Origin: Acanthopleuribacter pedis
GTDB taxonomy: Bacteria; Acidobacteriota; Holophagae; Acanthopleuribacterales; Acanthopleuribacteraceae
Assembly: GCF_017377855.1 (NCBI RefSeq)
Contig: NZ_JAFREP010000006.1
Coordinates: 62,001 to 126,000 of the forward strand
DNA length: 64,000 nt
Reading direction: 5' to 3'
In this document: positions 26,297 through 35,762 of the stretch, in pieces
How positions within the stretch are numbered: the stretch's first letter is position 1
How the letters are laid out: each line of letters starts with the position of its first letter
The notes under the pieces: model-generated
The model's database searches: none
Seen by the model: the letters and a program-made list of their open reading frames with translations, nothing else
What the model was told of the DNA's origin: nothing
Position numbers and translations under genes: made by a program

Positions 26297-26448
26297 AGGC
26301 TTTTGTCGGTCTTCCGAATGGTGAGACTGTTCTTAGAGCGTTCCTTTATCCCTCCGACACGCTCACGTTAGCATAACATTCGGTTGTCTTGGGCTTGGCT
26401 TGAATTTTGTCCTTTGTTGTGTTCGTTGCCCTGTCGTGAAGCTCATGC

Positions 26449-26478
26449 CGCTTGCGGCACCTTTCGGCGCCGCAAGCG
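26449..26478 (-). terminator. Hairpin downstream of GNAT-nitrilase gene
   Basis: CCGCTTGCGGC pairs with GCCGCAAGCGG across an ACCTTTCGGC loop, 17 bases past the stop of the minus-strand GNAT-nitrilase gene. The U-rich side is on the plus strand (GGTTTGGTTTT), so efficiency on the minus strand is uncertain. Confidence 0.55.
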
Positions 26479-26494
26479 GTTTGGTTTTCGTTGC

Positions 26495-28087
26495 CTATTT
26501 GCCGGTCCAGCGTACGCCGTATACGTCGTGGCGGCGGTCCTTTAGGTTTTGGACCGTGCCTGAGTTGCGCGCCATAATCAGTGCCTCCGGGCGCAGGTCC
26601 GCGAAGGTAACCGTTTCCACGTTTTCTGTCGCCTCCGCCGCGATCCCGTCCCGTGCAAAGGGGAAATCACAAGGCGTTAACACGCAACTCTGCCCGTATT
26701 GAATATCCATGTTGGCCACGCCCGGCAGGTTGCCGACGTTGCCGCTCATCACCACGTAAATCTGGTTCTCCACCGCCCGTGCTTGGCAACAGTAACGCAC
26801 CCGCAGGTAACTCTGCCGTTCGTCCGTGCAAAAGGGCACGAACAAAAACAAAATGCCCTGATCCACCAGGTGCCGCGCCAGTTCCGGGAACTCCGAATCG
26901 TAACAAATCAGCACGCCGATCGGGCCGCAATCCGTGTCAATCGAATTCAGCGTGAGGCCGCCTTCAATGTCCCACCAATAGACCTCGTTCGGCGTCGGGT
27001 GGATCTTTGGCTGCTCAAACACACGCCCGTCGCGCAAGAACACATAGGCGATGTTTTCCACCCGCCCGTTGGGCATTTTGGTGGGATGGGAACCCCCGAT
27101 AATATTTATATTGTAGCGAAGCGCCATTTCGCGCATTTCTGTCTTAAAGCGCGGCGTGTGCCGCGTCAGCGCCATGATCGATTCCGAGGGCGACAACTGC
27201 TGATCCTCAATCGACAGCAATTGCAGCGCAAACATCTCCGGGAACACCACGAAATCGGACTTGTAGTCGGCAACCACATCCACGAAATACTCCACGTGTT
27301 TCATGAACTGTTCGAAGGATTCCACGCGCCGCTGTTTGTACTGCACCGTGGCGACCCGAACCGTGTCCGGCAGCCGTTTTCCGTATTCCACCTTCTTGGG
27401 TGGGTTGCGCGGTTGCTCCAAAATGCGTGGGTTTTTCCATCGCAAATGCACGCCGTACCCCAACGAGGCCGCATCCACTTCCAAATATTTGGGAATCACC
27501 CCCAGCACCTCGAAATGGTTGGCCAACTGAAACGACAAAACCGGGTCGCGCTCTTTTTTGGCGACAATCGCCGCGATATAGTCTTCCACCGATCCGTAAC
27601 GCTTGAGTTTTTTGGACAGGGTCGGCAGTCTTCCCGCGAATACGATGCCCAACATTTTTTCGTCTTGGCAGAGTTTTTTGCGTGCGTTGTACAGCCGTTG
27701 CCCCAAACGGTAACCCCGGTATTCCGGGTCGACGCAAACCTCCATCCCGTACAACCATTCACCCTCGGGATCGTGCCGCGAGGCGTATCCGCTCCCCGTG
27801 ATGCCGCCCCAGGTATGGGGTTTCAACGCGATCTCGCCGCTTATCCTAAACGTGGCGCAATAGGCAATGATGCGTCCCTCGGCCTCGATCACGAATTGAC
27901 CCTTGGGGTAGTGGTGCAACTGGCCTTTGACCATGCCTTCCGAGTAACCGATCATGCCGGTTCCTTCATAAGCACGATCACTGAGATCGGCGATCTGCGG
28001 GATATCCGCCGCCGTGGCTTGGCGCACGACCAAACCACCTTCGATTTTTTTGCGTTTGCGCGTGGGTTTCTCCGAAGCTTCACTCAT
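26495..28087 (-). CDS. Bifunctional GNAT acetyltransferase / carbon-nitrogen hydrolase
   Basis: The 530-residue protein has an N-terminal GNAT domain (about 18-215: VVRQATAADIPQIADLSDRAY, EVCVDPEYRGYRLGQRLYNAR with the acetyl-CoA loop). A nitrilase-superfamily domain follows (about 235-510) with the full catalytic triad: Glu in VVFPEMFALQ, Lys in QPKIHPTPNE and Cys in GVLICYDSEFPE. The second domain hydrolyses non-peptide C-N bonds of amides or nitriles. The two-domain architecture is a known, widespread protein of unknown substrate. AGGAG lies seven bases before the ATG. It is transcribed alone. Confidence 0.92.
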   Translation of the reverse strand: MSEASEKPTRKRKKIEGGLVVRQATAADIPQIADLSDRAYEGTGMIGYSEGMVKGQLHHYPKGQFVIEAEGRIIAYCATFRISGEIALKPHTWGGITGSGYASRHDPEGEWLYGMEVCVDPEYRGYRLGQRLYNARKKLCQDEKMLGIVFAGRLPTLSKKLKRYGSVEDYIAAIVAKKERDPVLSFQLANHFEVLGVIPKYLEVDAASLGYGVHLRWKNPRILEQPRNPPKKVEYGKRLPDTVRVATVQYKQRRVESFEQFMKHVEYFVDVVADYKSDFVVFPEMFALQLLSIEDQQLSPSESIMALTRHTPRFKTEMREMALRYNINIIGGSHPTKMPNGRVENIAYVFLRDGRVFEQPKIHPTPNEVYWWDIEGGLTLNSIDTDCGPIGVLICYDSEFPELARHLVDQGILFLFVPFCTDERQSYLRVRYCCQARAVENQIYVVMSGNVGNLPGVANMDIQYGQSCVLTPCDFPFARDGIAAEATENVETVTFADLRPEALIMARNSGTVQNLKDRRHDVYGVRWTGK

Positions 28088-28252
28088 GAAAACTCCTAAC
28101 TGCCCTGGTTTCAGCAGAAATCAAGGCTCGACTGCAATTCGATGGAACCAATTTTTTTGTTTTGGTAATGAGCCATTCTACCCAATGCCGTGACGGCCGG
28201 CGAGGCTTGTTTTACCTTTTTTCACGCCCTTTTTCGCGCTGAATGACTTGCG

Positions 28253-28291
28253 AACTAAAGTTTTAGTTGAAAATGAACTAAAGTTTTAGTT
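28253..28291 (+). promoter_or_regulatory. Twin palindromic operators of the BlaI-type repressor
   Basis: The 16 bp palindrome AACTAAAGTTTTAGTT occurs twice, at 28253-28268 and 28276-28291, with centres 23 bp apart, about two helix turns. It sits 33 bases before the repressor start. BlaI/MecI-type repressors bind such dyads as dimers, so autorepression of this two-gene operon is the natural reading. Confidence 0.85.
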
Positions 28292-28323
28292 AGAATGAGC
28301 GCCATCGTGACGGAGGTTTGTCC

Positions 28324-28719
28324 GTGAAAGCCAAAAACAAGAAAAGTGACCTGCTTACACCCACCGAGCTCGAGTTGATGCGCATCCTCTGGCATTTGGA
28401 AGCCGCCACTGTTCATCAAGTCCTTGAAGCCCTTCCCCCCGAACGTCCCTTGGCCTACACCTCGGTGTCCACCATGTTGCGGGTGCTTGAGCAGAAAGGG
28501 TTTGTCAGTGCCGAGAAACAAGGCCGCGGCCATCGCTATCGGCCCAAGCTCGACCGCCGCACCTACGAGGGACGCAGCGTGCGCCATTTGCTCGACGAGG
28601 TTTTCGAAGACGCGCCCCTCACCTTGGTCTCGCGCCTGCTGGAAACGCGGCAGCTCAGCCATGATGAATTGGACGCCTTGAAGAAACTCGTGGATGAGGG
28701 AGGCACGGATGCAAACTGA
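28324..28719 (+). CDS. BlaI/MecI/CopY-family transcriptional repressor
   Basis: The product (131 residues) shows the BlaI winged helix: LLTPTELELMRILWHLEAATVHQVLEALP, then YTSVSTMLRVLEQKGFVSAEKQGRGHRY, followed by a C-terminal dimerisation helix bundle. I choose the GTG at 28324 because GGAGG at 28312-28316 has ideal spacing to it; the TTG at 28318 is too close. The two palindromes upstream are its probable operators. In classic systems the repressor is cleaved or released when the partner M56 sensor protease is triggered by beta-lactam; the downstream gene here is such a protease fused to a transglycosylase. Confidence 0.93.
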   Translation: MKAKNKKSDLLTPTELELMRILWHLEAATVHQVLEALPPERPLAYTSVSTMLRVLEQKGFVSAEKQGRGHRYRPKLDRRTYEGRSVRHLLDEVFEDAPLTLVSRLLETRQLSHDELDALKKLVDEGGTDAN

Positions 28720-30316
28720 ATGGCTCCATTACCTCACCGCCGTGCATCTGCTCTGGATACCCGCGGGTGCCTTGGCCTGGGTTTACAACCGCGTCGCCCT
28801 CCAACAAACACGGCTGCTCCAGCCCGACGCCTTGCTGCGCCTGCTCTACGCCATGGTTCCCGTTGTTCTGCTGTTGCCCCTTTTGATGAACCGCGTTGAA
28901 GCCCAACCCCCGTGGATGCCCTCCTTGCTTATTTGGCAAGACCACGCCGGTTTGACCCAAGTCGGCGTGGCGATGGCCGGCCAAGGTGAGGCCCTTCACC
29001 TGGCGAGCCGGGTTGACGACGCGGCCACCCATCCGATGCCCTGGCTTTTCTGGGCCGCCGACCTCTTAACCTTGTTGCCCGCCTGTTTGCTGCTCTTCGG
29101 CCTGTTGATGCTGGCCCGCGACGGTTGGCGCCTGCGCGCCCTTTTGCGGCAAAGTTATCGCTTGCACCGTATCGGCCGCGTCGAGGTGGCGCTCCACGAC
29201 ACCTTGCAGGTACCGCTGTCCTTTTGGCTTCCAGGCCGCGGCGCCTATGTATTGCTGCCTGGACCGGCCGTGGCCGAGGGCGCCGACACCATGCTGATGG
29301 TTCGGCATGAATTACAGCACCACCGCCAGGGTGATACCGGACCCGCTTGGGGGGTTCATTTGCTGCGCACCCTGTTTTTTGGCAATCCCTTGTTCGCTCT
29401 GTGGCATCGCCAACTCCTTGAAGTTCAGGAGTATGCCTGCGATGCCGCGTTACTTCGTCGCAAACGCGTCGCCGCCCGGGCTTACGGACAATGTTTGTTG
29501 CACGTTGCCGCCGGCAGTGTGCAGACGCGCTTGCCGAGACCGGTTCTGGGCATGGCGATGGGTTTTGCGGCCAACCAACTCCAGAGGAGGATTCACCTCA
29601 TGTCATCTCATTCTTCCGCCCGTCCCGGCTGGACAGCCGTGCTGGTTCTGGGCGCCCTCGCCTTCCTTTCGCTTTCGGCTTACACCGCCGGCGATATCGT
29701 GGTCGACCGGCGTGTCAGCCAAAGTGAAGTGAAAAAACTCGTCGCGGCGACCAACCGCGACAGCGCATTTCCCATTCAAGCCAACCAAGCGGTTGTGAAC
29801 CAATTGAACAACTACGTCGGTGTGGCCAAAAACCGTCAATTCCTCAAACGCGCCTTAACCCGCATGGAACAAATGCTGCCGGAAATCGAACCCGTGCTCA
29901 AAGAACAGGGGTTACCCGAGGACCTGCTGGTCATGCCTTTGCTCGAATCCGGCTACCAATCCTTGAAACCCAACAAGTACGCGCCCCACGCCGCCGGTTT
30001 GTGGCAGTTCATTCCCGCCACCGCCCGCGCCTTCGACCTCCGCGTCGATGACACGGTGGATGAGCGGTTGGACGTGGCGCGCAGCACCCAGGCCGCGACA
30101 GCCTTTTTGAACAAATTGCATACCCATTACGGCGATTGGGCCTTGGCCGTGTCCGCCTACAACGCCGGCCCCAAAAAAATCGACCAAGGCATCAGCGAAC
30201 TTAACACCAACGACGCCTGGCTTTTAGCTGAAGAGGGGTATCATGGTGATGCGGGTTACCTCGCCAAATTGGCGGCGCTGATGATCATCGTGCGCCATCC
30301 CGAACTGATCGATTAA
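28709..30316 (+). CDS. BlaR1/MecR1-like M56 metallopeptidase fused to a lytic transglycosylase
   Basis: The ATG at 28709 has GGGAGG upstream and overlaps the repressor stop. The N-terminal half has three or four membrane segments and the M56 zinc site HELQHH (H200, E201, H204) with the downstream EYACDAALL Glu. After another membrane segment (WTAVLVLGALAFLSLSAYTA, about 310-330) comes a periplasmic SLT/MltD-like domain. Its catalytic Glu is in MPLLESGYQS, followed by APHAAGLWQFIPATAR and LAVSAYNAGPKKI. Normal BlaR1 proteins end in a penicillin-binding sensor; here that position holds a peptidoglycan-cleaving domain. It could sense or act on cell-wall fragments. Length 535 residues. Confidence 0.88.
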   Translation: MQTEWLHYLTAVHLLWIPAGALAWVYNRVALQQTRLLQPDALLRLLYAMVPVVLLLPLLMNRVEAQPPWMPSLLIWQDHAGLTQVGVAMAGQGEALHLASRVDDAATHPMPWLFWAADLLTLLPACLLLFGLLMLARDGWRLRALLRQSYRLHRIGRVEVALHDTLQVPLSFWLPGRGAYVLLPGPAVAEGADTMLMVRHELQHHRQGDTGPAWGVHLLRTLFFGNPLFALWHRQLLEVQEYACDAALLRRKRVAARAYGQCLLHVAAGSVQTRLPRPVLGMAMGFAANQLQRRIHLMSSHSSARPGWTAVLVLGALAFLSLSAYTAGDIVVDRRVSQSEVKKLVAATNRDSAFPIQANQAVVNQLNNYVGVAKNRQFLKRALTRMEQMLPEIEPVLKEQGLPEDLLVMPLLESGYQSLKPNKYAPHAAGLWQFIPATARAFDLRVDDTVDERLDVARSTQAATAFLNKLHTHYGDWALAVSAYNAGPKKIDQGISELNTNDAWLLAEEGYHGDAGYLAKLAALMIIVRHPELID

Positions 30317-30613
30317 GCCTTTTTTTGAGACCTGTTGAACTTGGCCGTTTTGCTGATCCCCGACCAAAGAGAACGCGTCGGTCAAGTTCAACAGGTTGCC
30401 TCATCCTACGTTGCGGATGCGGGTGGCTGGTAGGGTTTTTTGTTTGGCTTGGGATTTTCTATTTCACAGGATCTTTGGATGAATTGAGGATGCGGATTGT
30501 CCTGTTCGCCCTCTGGTTTCGTTTCCCGATGCGGATGGTGCCCTTGCTTTGTTGGTTTGACGCGATCTTTGGTCGTGTGTTTTTTGGATCATCTCAAAGG
30601 ATGACGGTGTTTT
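30317..30613. other. Intergenic region with a long inverted repeat
   Basis: ACCTGTTGAACTTGGCC near 30329 faces GGTCAAGTTCAACAGGTT near 30380-30397, a stem of about 15 bp with a 35-base loop, just past the M56-transglycosylase gene. It may act as a terminator or RNA-level element. The rest, up to the convergent TPR gene, has no gene. Confidence 0.5.
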
Positions 30614-31918
30614 TTATTCCAGTTGCACGATGCGTAGGTTGTAGCCGGCGCGTTGGCCCGTGTAAACGTAGACCCCGTGGAAGGCGCGGCTTTCGCCGCC
30701 GAGCAGGGGCGGCGTTTGATCCGTGATCACGTAGCCCGGACGTGAGAGCAACAGTGTTCCTTCTGCATCGAGAATATCAATTTCGAACTTGAGCCGGTTG
30801 TACGGCGAGCTGCCGTTGTTGGTGAAATCGAGGGCGATCTGCAAGGATTGTCGGCCCTGGCGCATATCCATGCCGCCGATGGTGCGTTGGTTCACGCGCA
30901 GCTTGGCGCCCGACGGTTGTTTGATCGACCACTGTACTTGGACCGGTTCCGCTTCGTGCAGCGCCGTGTGGGGTTGGCTGTCCGCGACTTCCAATACCCA
31001 TTCCGCCTGGGTCACGCTTTCGTCCGCGATGATCGTGGTCCCCGCGCCGATTTTTTCGTCCGGGATCATGTGTTTGCCCCGCGACTTGCGGAAAGGGGAC
31101 AGGCCCTGGCGTTTGACGACCACGCCCGCTTCGTTTTTCAGTACCACGTAACCGCGGATGTCCACGAAATCCTCCGTACCCGTGTTGCGCAGGATGGTGG
31201 CCATTTTGTAAAAGGACTGATCGTTGAAGGTGGTCAGGCGCGAGCGGGTGCGTTCCAAAACCAAGTTTTGGCCGCCCACCAGTTTGATCGGGATGTCGCG
31301 ATGGCTCTGGGTGAAGCCCGGTAGGCTGGTGGTGGTTGCCGCTTGGCTCGGTGCCTGTTTCGCCGGGAGGGGCGTCGGTTGCGGTGCTTCTTCACTTTTG
31401 CCCGCGCGCAGCACCACCAACAGGATGATGGCGACCAGGATCACCACCGCCCCCATCGCCCCGAAAAACGCCGAAACGGCCGAGCGGCGGCTGTGTTTGT
31501 CCCATGTGTCGTTTTGTTGCTCGAGGGTATCGATGCGGTTGAGCAATTGGATCGCCTCATCGCAGCGGTGGTCCAGTTGCAGGCAGTAACGGGCCCAGTG
31601 TTCCGCCTTTTTGGTGTCGCCCAGGGCGAGGTAACAACGCGCCATATCGAGGTGGAGCGCCAGGTCGTTGGGTAGAAAGGGCGCCGCGCGTTTCAGTTCG
31701 TCCAGAGCGTCCTGATGACGGCCGTGGACGCGAAAGGTGGTGGCCCGTTCGCGGTGTTCACGGGCGGTTTGGGAAGCCTGTTGCAGGTCGGCTTCGCTGA
31801 GGCCCATTTCCAGGGCGATGCGCCGCATTTCTTCATCGTTGAGTTGTTCGCTGCGTTTGTCGCGCTGTTCGACAAGAAAGCGGATGTAACTGTCGAGCGG
31901 ATCTTTATCTGCCGGCAC
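30614..31918 (-). CDS. Membrane protein with TPR-like N-terminus and FxLYD-like C-terminal region
   Basis: The 434-residue protein (GTG start with GAGG upstream) has helical TPR-like repeats at about 50-130 (ALDELKRAAPFLPNDLALHL, CYLALGDTKKAEHWARYCLQ). One transmembrane helix follows at about 148-168 (FFGAMGAVVILVAIILLVVL). The outer part has two beta-sandwich-like regions: MATILRNTGTEDFVDIRGYVVLKNEAG and ALDFTNNGSSPYNRLKFEID, a pattern seen in FxLYD and DUF2393-type domains. The TPR part would be cytoplasmic. No enzyme motif is present and the role is unknown. Confidence 0.65.
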   Translation of the reverse strand: MPADKDPLDSYIRFLVEQRDKRSEQLNDEEMRRIALEMGLSEADLQQASQTAREHRERATTFRVHGRHQDALDELKRAAPFLPNDLALHLDMARCYLALGDTKKAEHWARYCLQLDHRCDEAIQLLNRIDTLEQQNDTWDKHSRRSAVSAFFGAMGAVVILVAIILLVVLRAGKSEEAPQPTPLPAKQAPSQAATTTSLPGFTQSHRDIPIKLVGGQNLVLERTRSRLTTFNDQSFYKMATILRNTGTEDFVDIRGYVVLKNEAGVVVKRQGLSPFRKSRGKHMIPDEKIGAGTTIIADESVTQAEWVLEVADSQPHTALHEAEPVQVQWSIKQPSGAKLRVNQRTIGGMDMRQGRQSLQIALDFTNNGSSPYNRLKFEIDILDAEGTLLLSRPGYVITDQTPPLLGGESRAFHGVYVYTGQRAGYNLRIVQLE

Positions 31919-32045
31919 GCCTACCTCGATTGTGGGGGATTGGCGCGTATTGTAGCATTTTTGGTCGGCATGCCGGGTTGGCCGTTGCCGAAACCGTTGG
32001 GGAGAGGGGCGAAACCCTTCCGGAACGGTTCGGCAACGCGCCCGA

Positions 32046-32777
32046 TTAATACGAGGCCGCGCGGCGGTACCAACCGGTACGCCGGGTTTGACCCCGTATG
32101 CATTCGGCCAGGGCCTGTTCCAGCTTGCGGCCTTCTTCGCCGAGCAGGGTTTGGGTGCGGTTGCGCCGGGTTTCGTAGTCCGCCCGGTTTTTGGCGAAGG
32201 TGAAGCGGATTAGGATCGGTAGGTTGGCGCCCGACAGTTTGCTGTACACAACATACTGCTGGGGGACGCGTTGTTTTTTGGCCAGCGCCGCCTGGTGCAT
32301 CAGCGTTGCCGCGGCGGTTTCGAGATGGGTGTTCTTAAGCGCGAGGATGTCCATCACCAGGAAATCGTCCGGCGCCACGCCTACCGCCGGATAGCTGTAG
32401 GCCGCGCGGCGGGACAAGGTGTACAGGTCTTGCGATTCAATCGAGGCGCCGAACACCTCGGACCCTTCTGCTAGGAGCTTTGGGTCCAGTTTTTCGCTAA
32501 TTTCCGCCCAGGCCGCATCCGAGTCGGCCGACCCGTGCGCCGTCTTCTGCGGGTTAAACGCTGGATAGGTGCCGTCGTCCATGCGAAAGAAGTGGAAATG
32601 ATCGCGGTAGCCCACCGCCGTCGCCGCTTGTTTAAATGCGATTAACGCCTGTTCGTGTTGGGTCACCATGGCCGCATGGAGCCGGTCGTCAAAGACGCGT
32701 AAGTAAGGGGCTTTAAAGGGCTGGTCGGCGGCGGCGAGATTCACGATTAGGGTCAGTGTTACAACAACGAATCTCAT
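32046..32777 (-). CDS. Secreted protein of unknown function
   Basis: The 243-residue product has a signal peptide (RFVVVTLTLIVNLAAA). The mature part is mixed alpha/beta, with AAYSYPAVGVAPDDFLVMDI and VVYSKLSGANLPILIRFTFAK and a basic C-terminus (RGQTRRTGWYRRAASY). No family is recognised. Its ATG overlaps the stop of the NTF2-like gene (ATGA), so both are co-translated and probably both act outside the cytoplasm. Confidence 0.65.
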   Translation of the reverse strand: MRFVVVTLTLIVNLAAADQPFKAPYLRVFDDRLHAAMVTQHEQALIAFKQAATAVGYRDHFHFFRMDDGTYPAFNPQKTAHGSADSDAAWAEISEKLDPKLLAEGSEVFGASIESQDLYTLSRRAAYSYPAVGVAPDDFLVMDILALKNTHLETAAATLMHQAALAKKQRVPQQYVVYSKLSGANLPILIRFTFAKNRADYETRRNRTQTLLGEEGRKLEQALAECIRGQTRRTGWYRRAASY

Positions 32778-33208
32778 TGATCACCTTTTGACACCGAGAA
32801 CGCGATTTTCTCAGCGATTTTCCAGTCGTCACCTACTTTCAGCAGCACCAGGTAATCGGTGAACCGGCGTTTTTTGGTGTGGATTTCCACCTTCACCATC
32901 GCGGCCGTGCCCGTGATGTCCGCCGAAACCAAACGGCCGGTGCGACCGGTCGCCACGCCTTCCTTAAAAAAGGCCACATAGTCTTCCACCGGAAAGCGGG
33001 TGGGTTTGCCGTCGCGGATGAATTGCAGGCCCGCGTTGGGCAGAAACGCCTTGCGGATTTGATCACGGTTGCCCGTCGCCGTGCCGGTCATGTAATTATC
33101 GATACAGCGGGCCACTTGGACCGCGTCCCAATCGACGCGTTTCAGTACCGCGTCGGGTGCTTGCGGGTTGCTGAACAGGAAGGTCATGCAGCTGAGCCAA
33201 AAGATCAT
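32774..33208 (-). CDS. Secreted NTF2-like (lumazine-binding-like) protein
   Basis: The 144-residue protein starts with a short signal-like hydrophobic stretch (MIFWLSCMTFLFSN). It then follows the NTF2-like pattern: an N-terminal helix with VARCIDNYMTGTATGNRDQIRKAF, a strand after FLPNAGLQFI, FPVEDYVAFFKEG, and C-terminal strands TAAMVKVEIHTKKRRFTDYLVLLKVGDDWKIAEKIA. This resembles the lumazine-binding-like/SnoaL-like subgroup, often binding small molecules. AGGAG precedes the ATG. It heads a two-gene operon. Confidence 0.75.
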   Translation of the reverse strand: MIFWLSCMTFLFSNPQAPDAVLKRVDWDAVQVARCIDNYMTGTATGNRDQIRKAFLPNAGLQFIRDGKPTRFPVEDYVAFFKEGVATGRTGRLVSADITGTAAMVKVEIHTKKRRFTDYLVLLKVGDDWKIAEKIAFSVSKGDQ

Positions 33209-33504
33209 GGGAATCTCCTAGGGTGGGAATGGTGGTTGGCAAAACGCCGGGTCGGCCCTTGCCGAGGCCGTGTTTTGCGTCGTTGAGGAGACCTTACGGG
33301 CGAACAGCAGGGCGCGCTTCTCTTGAAAACATCCTGAAAAGGTCCAGGTCCTAAGTTGCTTGTTTTGTTGTGGATGATCTGGCGTTAACATGGAACCGCG
33401 GTCGTTAAAACAGCTTGGTTACCCGCCCGGAGCGGTGATTGCCGCGCCCTCAGCGCCCGCGTTAGAATAGTGAACACCCGATTCAAGAACCGTCAGGATG
33501 CTTT

Positions 33505-35679
33505 ATGGACCCTTTCCGAAACGAACTCCCGCCACCTTTTTCATTCGGCCCTTGGCAGGTTGATCCGGCCACCCATTCACTGTCCCGCGAGGATCGTTCG
33601 GTTCGGGTCGAACCGCGCATTATGGCCCTGCTGTGTTTGCTGGCCTCCGAGCCGGGCACCCCGTGGGGACGCGCCGAACTGATGGCGCGGTTGTGGCCCG
33701 ATACCCATGTAGGTGAGGACGCTCTGACCCGCGCCGTATCCGAGTTGCGCAAGGTGTTGGGCGACGAACCGCGCAATCCGACCTACATCGCGACCATTCC
33801 CAAACGGGGTTACCAGTTTTTGGGTGAGGTGCGCCCCGTGCTTGAACCCGCCGCCGCGCCGTCCGCCATCTTGGAAGAAACGCAGGATCGCGCGGCTGAA
33901 TCCGCCCCGCGCGAGACAGGTTCCTCTCCGGTGGCCGCGCCCTCGCAAGGTGAGGCTTCCTTTCTGTCGCGGCGTTCGCTCGGTGTCGCCGCGCTGGTGC
34001 TGCTGCCCTTTCTGGGTTGGTTGTTCCAGTTAATTTCTTCGCCGACGCCGCCCGCCCCCGTCGCCATTTCCACCACCCCGGCCAAGGATGTGTTTTTGAC
34101 CAACTACCCGGGTCGTGAACGGCAGCCCGCGCTTTCCCCCGACGGCAGCCGCGTCGCCTTCGTGCGCGAGCAGGCCGGCCACCGACACATTTTCATGATT
34201 GACGCCCACGGCAACGGCGAACGCGCGCTCACCACCGCCGCGGCCGATCACGACGATCCCGCCTGGTCGCCCGACGGCACCCGGCTTGCCTTCACCCGTT
34301 CGCACCCAAACGGGGTTCATTTGCTGACCGCCTCCGCGCTAGGCGGCGATGAAACCCTGGTTTACGAAGGCGCGGCAATGGACGGCCTGGATTTTGGTCC
34401 CAACGGGCGCCGTCTGTATTTTGCCGAGCGCACCGCCGACGGAGGACCCTTTCGCATTCAGTGCCTCAACCTGGCCAATCACGAGGTGACCCCGATCACC
34501 AGCGCACCGGTCCAAGGTCGCGGCGACATTTTGCCGCGCGTGTCACCTGACGGTACGCGGCTGGCTTTTATGCGCGTGTTGGCTTCCGGCGCTTGGCAAT
34601 TGCTGTTGGTTGATCCCGAGGGGAAACAGACCCAAACGGTGGTGCGCCGCGATTTACATGTGGCCGGCTTCGATTGGGTCGACAACCGGTATGTGATCAT
34701 CTCCAACCTGCGCGAGGGCGCCTACGGCCTGTGGCTGATCGATGTCACCAACGGCCAAGAGACCTGGCTACCGACGCGGGGGGAGCGCAGTTATGCGCCG
34801 ACCTATGCCGCCGCCGCCCACGCCCTGGTCTACGAAAAGGTGACTTTTGAAAAGAACATTTGGGTGTTGGATACCGCATCGCCCGCGGACAGTCACCGTC
34901 CGCTTATCGACTCCAATTATTACGATTGCGAGGCCGTGTTTTCGCCCGACGGCACGCGACTGTTGTTCACATCCAGCCGGAGCGGTTCATTGGCGTTATG
35001 GCTGGCCGAGAACGACGGCGCCGACTTGCGCCAGTTGACCGACCTCCACGGCATGCACGTCACCCGACCGCGCTGGTCGCCGGACGGGACACGCGCCGCC
35101 GTGTCGAGCCTGAAAGACGGCGAAATGCAGGTGTACCTGGTGGAACCGGCCACGGGGCGGGTACGCCATAGCGGCATGAAGGGTATGTTGTGTGATTGGG
35201 GCCGAAGCGGCGACGCCTTATACGTGGCCGGCTTGGAAAACGGCCGCTCCACCTTGTTTCACTGGGATTTGGCGCTCCAGAAAGCCACGCCTTTTTTGGA
35301 AGGTGACGTTTTTTACGGGCGCGAAAGCGACGACGCTCGTTGGTTTTACTTCACCTACCGCGGGCGCGACGGCCTGTGGCGAAAACCTTTGGTTGGGGAG
35401 GGCGAGGCGACCCTGGTGGTGGCGGATTTGGCCCATCGCCAAGGTGATAATTGGGACCTGGCCCGAGAACGGCTTTATTATGTCGCCTGGGATGGGAACC
35501 ACAGTATCGCGGTCAGCACCGCCTTGGACGGGTCGGACCGTCGCGAATTGGGACCGCTGCCGCGCATTGCCTCACCCAGCTTGTCCGTTTCCCGCGACGG
35601 CACGCGTTTGCTTTACGGCCGTGTCATGCGGTTCGAGGTCGATCTGATTCTGACGCAAAAACCCTGGGGTGGGTTTTGA
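33505..35679 (+). CDS. CadC-like regulator: winged helix, membrane helix, TolB-like propeller
   Basis: The N-terminal 100 residues are an OmpR/PhoB-type winged helix (FGPWQVDPATHSLSREDRSV, LWPDTHVGEDALTRAVSELR, TIPKRGYQFLG). After a Pro/Ala-rich linker there is one transmembrane helix (about 158-178, LGVAALVLLPFLGWLFQLI). The C-terminal about 530 residues are WD40-like PD40/TolB blades, seen as repeated S-P-D-G-T-R-L-A/L-F motifs (SPDGSRVAFV, SPDGTRLAFT, SPDGTRLLFT, SRDGTRLLYG). This is the ToxR/CadC membrane-bound regulator type common in Acidobacteria, thought to sense periplasmic signals. The ATG at 33505 is the only good start. Length 724 residues. Confidence 0.92.
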   Translation: MDPFRNELPPPFSFGPWQVDPATHSLSREDRSVRVEPRIMALLCLLASEPGTPWGRAELMARLWPDTHVGEDALTRAVSELRKVLGDEPRNPTYIATIPKRGYQFLGEVRPVLEPAAAPSAILEETQDRAAESAPRETGSSPVAAPSQGEASFLSRRSLGVAALVLLPFLGWLFQLISSPTPPAPVAISTTPAKDVFLTNYPGRERQPALSPDGSRVAFVREQAGHRHIFMIDAHGNGERALTTAAADHDDPAWSPDGTRLAFTRSHPNGVHLLTASALGGDETLVYEGAAMDGLDFGPNGRRLYFAERTADGGPFRIQCLNLANHEVTPITSAPVQGRGDILPRVSPDGTRLAFMRVLASGAWQLLLVDPEGKQTQTVVRRDLHVAGFDWVDNRYVIISNLREGAYGLWLIDVTNGQETWLPTRGERSYAPTYAAAAHALVYEKVTFEKNIWVLDTASPADSHRPLIDSNYYDCEAVFSPDGTRLLFTSSRSGSLALWLAENDGADLRQLTDLHGMHVTRPRWSPDGTRAAVSSLKDGEMQVYLVEPATGRVRHSGMKGMLCDWGRSGDALYVAGLENGRSTLFHWDLALQKATPFLEGDVFYGRESDDARWFYFTYRGRDGLWRKPLVGEGEATLVVADLAHRQGDNWDLARERLYYVAWDGNHSIAVSTALDGSDRRELGPLPRIASPSLSVSRDGTRLLYGRVMRFEVDLILTQKPWGGF

Positions 35680-35762
35680 CGGCGAATCGACCGACCTTAT
35701 TTGTTAGCTTCGGGCAGGTTCCGGCCTAGCGGCCGCGGCGAGAACCGCGTGGTGCGGGGACA

